DNA from: Datura wrightii
Lineage: Eukaryota > Streptophyta > Magnoliopsida > Solanales > Solanaceae
Reading direction: 5' to 3'
Assembly: GCA_035772735.1 (NCBI GenBank)
Contig: JASDFA010000002.1
Location: forward strand, 1,798,001 to 1,862,000
DNA length: 64,000 nucleotides
Shown: positions 58,001 through 64,000 of the stretch, in pieces
Layout of the letters: each line of letters starts with the position of its first letter
How positions within the stretch are numbered: position 1 is the stretch's first letter
Notes under the pieces: model-generated
Told to the model about the DNA's origin: nothing
Seen by the model: the letters and a program-made list of their open reading frames with translations, nothing else
The model's database searches: none
Translations under genes and position numbers: made by a program

Positions 58001-61000
58001 TCCAAATATCTTGATAACTGCTCCTGGAAAGTGGAAACACTAGCATTCAATGAATTTGACTTAGTGACACGATAAATGCTGAAAGTAAACTTTGATGGGA
58101 TGATCTGTGCGAGTGCCATATATGAGCTATCAAGGAAAATTCAGTGCTATAGATGAGCTATTGAAGCAATAACGTGCCACTAGGTGTGCTTAGTATTGAG
58201 GTGTTTGCGGCGCAGCCAGCTTTGTCTTGGATGTGTGTACAATCATTAACTTTACTCAACAGAATATGAGAGCAACAGAGGGAGTAAGTTAGGAAAAAAG
58301 AAAAGAGAAGAGATTAAGTGACTCATCACCTGTGTTGGTTGGAGGTAGCAAGTATCCGGTGGAATTGTCGAGGTGGGTGCGTGCGTGCTGGCCCGGATAC
58401 TACAATCAATAAAAAAAAGAGAATGGATGACTCATTTCTCAAAATCACAGTTTAATGTGAGATAAGTGGGCTCTTCTTTCATTTCAAAAAATGTGAGATC
58501 AGTCGGCTTTTAACTATGCCAGTCGGATGCAGTGATTTGAAACTAACCTGTTTTTTAGTATGTTATGTAATTTATATGGATTCTTTAGGCTTTTTCTCAG
58601 TTAGGAATCAATTGTTTTCTAGTGGTCTATTTGTGAAAGAAAATCCTAAAATTCTTTCAACAATAAAACAAAGTGGTCCCAGTTGGCCCCTGGGATCGCT
58701 TCACCAATTTTGTTATTTCTGCTTTTTGTATGATAGTTGTAGCAAAGCGACGGAGTTTGTTGGACTGTAACGCCTCTGTTTGGTACTTTTAACTTAGCTT
58801 TTTTTCTACTGGTAACTGTCTGGGTTCTTTTGCAGGTACCGTATACAAAGTGATAAAAAAGTTGCCATCTGTAGTATCCATCCATCTGAGCAAGCCACTT
58901 TGCAGTGCCTTGGGTGTGTGAAGGCCAAAATCCCTGTCACCAAGAGTTACCATTGCTCACCTAAATGCTTCTCAGATGCATGGCAACATCATCGTGTTCT
59001 GCATGAACGTGCTGCTAGTGCTGTAAATGAAAATGGAAATGAGGAGGAAGAAATATTTGGGCGATTTAATAGTACTGGCTCTGGTGTTATTAATGCAAGT
59101 TTGACTTCTTCTCAATCAAGTGGCAGCTTGGCAAATGGAACCACACATTTATATCCTGCAGCAGTAACCCAGAGAAATGGTGGTGAAACCTGGTTTGAAG
59201 TCGGACGGGCTAAAACATATACGCCAACTGCAGATGATATTGGCCACGTGCTTAAATTTGAATGTGTTGTTGTAGATGCAGAAACAAAATTACCTGTTGG
59301 ACCTGCTAGTACCATATTGACGTCTCGAGTAATTCCAGCTCCATGTCCAACTCCACGTCGCATGTTTTCAGTTAGCGGGGTTGATATTCCCGGACATCTG
59401 GATTTGGATGGTCGATTATCATCTTCAGGAACTTTCACCGTGCTCTCCTACAATATTCTGTCTGATGCCTATGCAACAAACGAATTATACAGCTATTGCC
59501 CCTCTTGGGCTCTTTCTTGGACGTATCGTAGACAGAATCTATTGCGTGAAATAGTTGGCTACCGTGCAGACATTGTTTGTCTTCAAGAGGTAGGGAGTAT
59601 ATCTGATAATACAAGTTACATTTTTAAGAATGGGTTGTTTTTACAATTTTAAAGGTCAACTAATTTCAGTATCTTTGATGGGTAATTTTCTGAATTTGCT
59701 CTTTACTCGAGAAGATTCTCTTTTTTCTTTACTTAAATGAAAGGATAATTTTGCTTTTCTTAACTTGATTGGCTTCTAAAGGAAGTTTCTCTCATCAGTT
59801 GAGTGTTGTATATGTTTAAATACACGTGTAACATTAGTTTCCTCTATAATCGTTGTGGAAAATAAGTAGTACCTATAAAGAAGGGGGAAAATACTTATGT
59901 GTCATTGCTGTATGCTTCTGTTTCAGGTTCAAAGTAATCACTTTGAGGAATTCTTTGCTCCTGAGCTGGATAAACACGGTTACCAAGCTCTGTTTAAAAG
60001 AAAAACAGCTGAGGTTCATTCTGCTCTACGGAACTCTTTTTCAAATACAAAAATGCAGTATCTTCCCCTGAATCAGTGAATTAGACAGATTTGCGAGTTT
60101 TTGAATTTTAATCCAATCAACTCTCATCATATGCAGGTGTTTAGTGGGAGTATTAACAATATTGATGGTTGTGCTACATTTTTCCGCCGGGATAGATTCT
60201 CACATGTTAAAAAATATGAGGTACGAATTATAATGTGGAGGTCTTTATGTTTTATAGTAGAAAACTAGAAAGGTTGCCCTTGTATCATAACAAATAATAA
60301 TCACATGCTTCTTTTGCAGGTTGAGTTTAATAAAGCTGCACAATCTTTGACAGATGCTGTGGTTCCCATTGCCCAAAAGAAGACTGCATTAAATCGTTTG
60401 GTTAAGGTATCTTCCTGAATTTCTCTGATGGATTATCTTTGTATTGCCAGAGTTTAATTTCAGAACTGGCCTATTATGTCTGACTACCTGTTCTGTAATA
60501 GGATAATGTTGCACTTATAGTGGTTTTGGAAGCAAGGTTTAGCAACCAGGGGATTGACAACCCTGGGAAGCGTCAACTAGTTTGTGTGGTAAGGAATATG
60601 ATTCTTTCATATTTTTCGTTTACCGTTGAATTCTTCAGTTTCTTCTCTAATATGTTTCTTTCATCTTTTTCCTTTACCATTGAGTTCTTCAGTTTTTTCT
60701 CTCTGGAATAAAGGACTACTTGTGCCTTCTCATAGCCCCATTGTATGCTGACATGTTAATAACTGTGGTCATGCCATGATGAATATTTTCTTGCTGGGCT
60801 TTTCCTTTTCGGTTTGCTTAATAAAGCAAGTCAGTAACACTGAGAAGTACCTCTCCTGGAATGTTAACTATGCCTACAATTTTGTATTCCTGGAATAGCT
60901 TAAATGAATGTGGATCATTCTCTCTATCCAGCTGATGCATCTATTGAAATTGTTCCTTCCATTTCTATATGCAGGCCAACACACATGTAAATGTTCAGCA

Positions 61001-62403
61001 AGAATTAAGGGATGTCAAACTTTGGCAGGTTGCTATTAAATACATTATTAAATTATTAAATAGGTCTCCTCCATTCTTTTCTGGTTAAAAACTCATTGAC
61101 TTTACTACTTAGGTTCACACACTTCTTAAAGGACTTGAAAAAATTGCTGCCAGTGCTGACATCCCAATGCTGGTCTGTGGGGATTTTAATTCGGTGCCCG
61201 GAAGGTCAGTTGTTCCTTGAATTTTCTCTATTGGCACAGTTGATGCTGTTCTCCCAAGCCCTCCCCACTTCCTGGAATTAACAGGCTGGAAGCTACCAAT
61301 ACTAACGTGAACTTTCACAATGCAGTGCTCCTCATACACTTCTTGCTTTGGGGAAAGTTGATCCAATGCATCCAGATCTAGGAGTGGATCCTCTTGGTAT
61401 TTTGCGTCCGCCTACAAAGTTAACGCACCAGCTGCCATTGGTAAAACTTCAGTAACTTTGGAAGGCTTCCATTCCTGTTCCCGCTTTCCCACTATTTTGT
61501 CTCTTTTCCTTTTTCACTCTCCACATCCACCTTTTCCACGGTAAGGGTGTGTTCGGTTGATCAAAATTTTTGGAAAACATTTTCTCTAGGAAAACAAGAT
61601 CCTCTAATGGGAGTAGGGAAAATAAGTTTCACAGGTGACATTCCACATTGATTGTGTCCTTCCACCCTCCAACGCACCTCAATCCTCATATACAAATGCT
61701 TTTAGGATAATATTTTTTGCTTACGACCGAACACAAGAAAATAGGTGAGAAACCCACTTATTTTCCCAATAAAATATTTTCCTTCGTATCGAATACACCC
61801 TTAAATATGATTCCTCCTGAACCTCTTCTATTCCCAAGAGTGAAATTGAAGCTTCTGAATTCTGTATTATATATCCTTGTGAAGAAGTTAAATAAGATCT
61901 GCAAGATATATTAAAGCATTTCTTTTGCTGTGGCATCCATTTCTGTAGGTTAGTGCTTATTCATCCTTTGCCAGAATGGGGGTGGGACTTGGACTAGAGC
62001 AGCAAAGGAGGAGGATGGATCCTAATACCAATGAGCCCTTGTTTACCAACTGCACCAGAGATTTTATTGGCACTCATGATTATATATTCTACTCAGGTAT
62101 AGTGGAAAATTCTCTCGGACTGGTTTGTCAATGCATTTATTACATCAGTGTTTCCCTGTTGTGTCTTCTGCAGTCCATAATTTGGATGGTGCAGTATATG
62201 CATATCCTTAATTGAATGTGTCATGAAGGCTGATATATGTGGTGGTTGTTTTTTCAGCTGATTCATTAACTGTTGAATCTTTATTGGAGCTCTTGGATGA
62301 AGAAAGCTTGAGAAAAGACACAGCACTTCCTTCTCCAGAGTGGTCCTCTGATCATATAGCACTCTTAGCTGAGTTTCGCTGCAAGCCCAGAACCAGACGC
62401 TGA
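55012..62403 (+). CDS. CCR4: CCR4-type poly(A) deadenylase, 11 exons, 605 aa
   Basis: Exons: 55012-55175, 58836-59589, 59927-60013, 60137-60220, 60320-60406, 60502-60588, 60975-61028, 61113-61204, 61326-61440, 61949-62096, 62258-62403; all GT-AG, phases consistent, 605 residues (Arabidopsis CCR4a/b about 600). It is the catalytic exonuclease of the CCR4-NOT complex, shortening mRNA poly(A) tails in the cytoplasm or P-bodies. Domains: an N-terminal MYND-like zinc finger (C79, C82, C95, C99, H106/H107, H111), in place of the yeast leucine-rich repeats, a Ser/Gly linker, and an endonuclease/exonuclease/phosphatase domain from about 255. Catalytic landmarks: LSYN (N261), LQE (E306), GDFN (D463, N465) and SDH (D589, H590). 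The enzyme looks intact. The first intron is 3.7 kb and full of MITEs; the 3' UTR also seems spliced. Confidence 0.96.
56905..57118 (-). mobile_element. tRNA-derived SINE in intron 1 of CCR4
   Basis: On the minus strand: a head with CTCAGGGTGTCGCCTAATGA (A-box region) and a degenerate ATTCAAATCCC B box, then a body with TGATTTCTTCCCATCTTCC and GGTATCCCGTGGAATTAATC, ending GGACACCACGGTT. This order is that of a very common Solanaceae SINE. The target duplication was not resolved. Confidence 0.65.
57164..57640. mobile_element. Stowaway-like MITE (outer, interrupted)
   Basis: Left end CTCGCTCTGTCCCATTTTAT; right end in reverse CTCCCTTTATCTCACTTTGT. TA lies on both sides (57162-57163, 57641-57642). 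It is split by a second MITE at 57321-57556; without that, it would be about 240 bp. Confidence 0.75.
57321..57556. mobile_element. Stowaway MITE (inner, nested)
   Basis: Left end CTCCCTCCGTTTCAAAATAA; right end in reverse CTCCCTTCATTTCAAAATAA; TA duplication at 57319-57320 and 57557-57558. It is 236 bp, well preserved, and inserted inside the outer element, so it is the younger of the two. Confidence 0.88.
60599..60706. repeat. Two-copy 53-bp tandem repeat in CCR4 intron 6
   Basis: Pyrimidine-rich copies beginning at about 60600 and 60653 share TTTACC-TTGA-TTCTTCAGTTT. They lie inside the intron between exons 6 and 7. Confidence 0.8.
61544..61801. mobile_element. MITE in CCR4 intron 9
   Basis: Imperfect inverted ends AGGGTGTGTTCGGTTG and, in reverse from the right, AGGGTGTATTCGATACG, with TA on both sides (61542-61543, 61802-61803). 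The interior has GGAAAATAAGTTTCACAGGT and other motifs shared with the relic at about 63.2-63.5 kb. No ORF. Confidence 0.7.
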
Positions 62404-62924
62404 CGATTGGTGTGTACTCCTTTCCTCATTATCTTTAATATTATATTCTTCCTTTGGTGAGTGGGCCAGTGGGGTGCTGGGGAGGGTAGGAGGGTTTGGG
62501 TGGGTGCCCAATTGAGGAAACGTAAAAGGTGATGAAAAAAGGATCTGCTGTCTAGTTTGGCTGAACTACAACTCTTAATGATCTGATGATTTTTTAATGT
62601 AAGTTGTTTGGAAGAAATGATAAGGCGTCTATTCATGTTTTGCCATCAAGTGATGCGCGATAATGATTAGTTGAACAAGTTAACAAGCAGAGCATGCTAT
62701 TGATTCTATTGTCAGTATGGTATTCACATTCGACTTGAGCAACTTCATTATGTAGTGATATCCAATCATCATCCTTTATAGTTTGTACATCTGTTTAGGC
62801 TTTCATTATTCTTCACGAAAATTGTTTAGGTACAATAATTCTCTATATCCATTTGCAACCACAGGTCTTGCTGCAAAGGATGGTGTTCAAAAAATAGAAG
62901 CAGAAACAATTACAAGGATGAAAG
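62404..62924 (+). other. Spliced 3' UTR of the CCR4-like gene
   Basis: A donor at 62410 (GTGTGT) comes six bases after the stop. An acceptor (CAACCACAG) precedes a candidate 60-bp UTR exon at 62865-62924, which ends in AAAG before a strong GTAAGT donor. The next acceptor was not identified. Confidence 0.5.
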
Positions 62925-63164
62925 GTAAGTTATTGTAAGAATAGTAGATGGAGGCCGCGGCGCCGTGTTTTTTTTTTTCTTCTCTTTTTTCTTGGTATCT
63001 CATGGTGGTGGTATAGCTGTTAAGCTTCTTTGTATCATGATACATTTGATCTCATAGATAAATTATGATAGTGTTTAATCTTATTTCCTTTTAGAAACAT
63101 CTCTTGCCTTGTCTTCTACCTTTGCTCTTTTTCTTCAGTCTGTTTTCAACATTTTTCTACCAGC

Positions 63165-63535
63165 TACAATTACCCGTGTTTTAATTTATTTTCTTATGTT
63201 TGGTTCGTTAAAATATTTGAACGATTTCTTTTGAGGAAAATAAGTTTCATAAAAAATGAGCGAAAATAAAATTTTTGTTAGAAGTAGAGAAAATAAGTTT
63301 TATATGTGGTATATTGTGTTGTCCCTGCCTTCCAACACACCTAATTTTCATTCTACTTTCGTAGCCTCCATCCCCGCCGTATCACTATCTCACTCTCAAC
63401 TCTTCATAGTATTTGTTTAGATATTTTTATGATAATATTTCTTTTTCCGTACCTATCGAATTAAGATAACAATAAACTACTCACTTTTTTTTTTGAAAAT
63501 TTTTTTGCATGACCTTTTTACCGAACACACCCGTA
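63165..63535. mobile_element. Degenerate MITE related to the one at 61544
   Basis: Shares GAAAATAAGTTT-A-A blocks, CTTCCAACACACCT and a terminal CCGAACACACCC with the intron-9 element. The left end is too worn to place exactly. Confidence 0.5.
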
Positions 63536-63677
63536 ATGATGTTTTAAAATTCATTAAGAGGCTTGTGATGTTTGACATAAAAGTCGTCTATCAATTCCGG
63601 AGAAAAAAAGAAGAAATTCAAAGTTATTTGGTCTTATATTTGTCCTCCGTTAATTTTATACGACAATAATAATAAAT

Positions 63678-63840
63678 CGAGTGAAATTTTACAGGTGGGG
63701 TTTAAAGAAGGTATAATATATGTAGACTTTATCATTGTCTTGTGAAGGTAGAAAAGTTATTTTCGAAAGATGAAGGTATAATATATGTAGACTCTATCCC
63801 TATTTTGTGAAGGTAGAAATAATATATTTGTAAAACGCTC
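63678..63840. repeat. Two-copy direct repeat near the window end
   Basis: GAAGGTATAATATATGTAGACT occurs at about 63708 and 63771, each followed by a TTGTGAAGGTAGAAA block, giving a period of about 63 bp. Beyond it, to 64000, no gene is seen. Confidence 0.75.
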
Positions 63841-64000
63841 AACTCAAATATCGCATATCAAAGCAGTAAAAAAGACCCCGCGAAGTAAAGAAGACCCTCT
63901 TTTTATCTTTTGAGTCCCCAAAAGTGCCATACTGTTAATTTCCTTACTTATTCGCTCTCTTCGTTTAATGGTTGGTCAAATTAGCCAAAGCATAAGGATA

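Overview
This is a nuclear plant window. The genes have many exons with GT-AG (two GC-AG) introns, the intergenic DNA is very AT-rich, and the repeats are of plant type (MITEs, tRNA-derived SINEs, a TRIM, LINE and copia relics). Repeat families and the proteins point to Solanaceae, most likely Solanum. The paired single-C2H2 zinc-finger genes resemble, from memory, the tomato Hair / ZFP8-like trichome locus on chromosome 10. I could not run a search, so species and locus are inferences.

Layout. (1) 273-8578, minus: an 8-exon gene for a 1260-residue charged, coiled-coil protein usually named stress response NST1-like. Its introns carry a Tourist-like MITE, a 96-bp tandem repeat and a SINE with a 13-bp target duplication; one intron is GC-AG. 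(2) 9143-10116: a MULE-like non-autonomous element with a 9-bp target duplication. (3) 10.1-14.2 kb: AT-rich, no gene seen. (4) 14198-14779, plus: single-exon TMCO1-family ER membrane protein, followed by about 2.3 kb of less AT-rich, possibly transcribed DNA. (5) About 19.3-38.8 kb: a segmental tandem duplication of roughly 10 kb. Each unit holds one two-exon C2H2 zinc-finger repressor-type gene (22512-23555 and 33119-34020). Between them lies the 3' tail of a third, otherwise missing, copy (29418-29470). The second unit has gained about 2.2 kb of repeats. (6) 41090-47504, minus: a 6-exon gene for a 158-residue membrane protein of unknown function, with a 4.4-kb last intron containing a LINE relic, a TRIM in intron 2 and a GC-AG intron 3. 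(7) 49421-51560, plus: ribosomal protein eL21, two exons, telo-box promoter. (8) 55012-62403, plus: an 11-exon CCR4-type deadenylase, with nested Stowaway MITEs and a SINE in its 3.7-kb first intron and an apparently spliced 3' UTR.

The genes do not form one pathway. TMCO1, eL21 and CCR4 are housekeeping genes (ER membrane, ribosome, mRNA decay). The zinc-finger pair is the lineage-specific, developmentally interesting part. No CRISPR, tRNA or rRNA gene was found, and no wholly new system is evident. The most informative signals are the zinc-finger array history (third-copy relic, sharp identity break), the two GC-AG introns and an unidentified segment present in two full and one partial copy.
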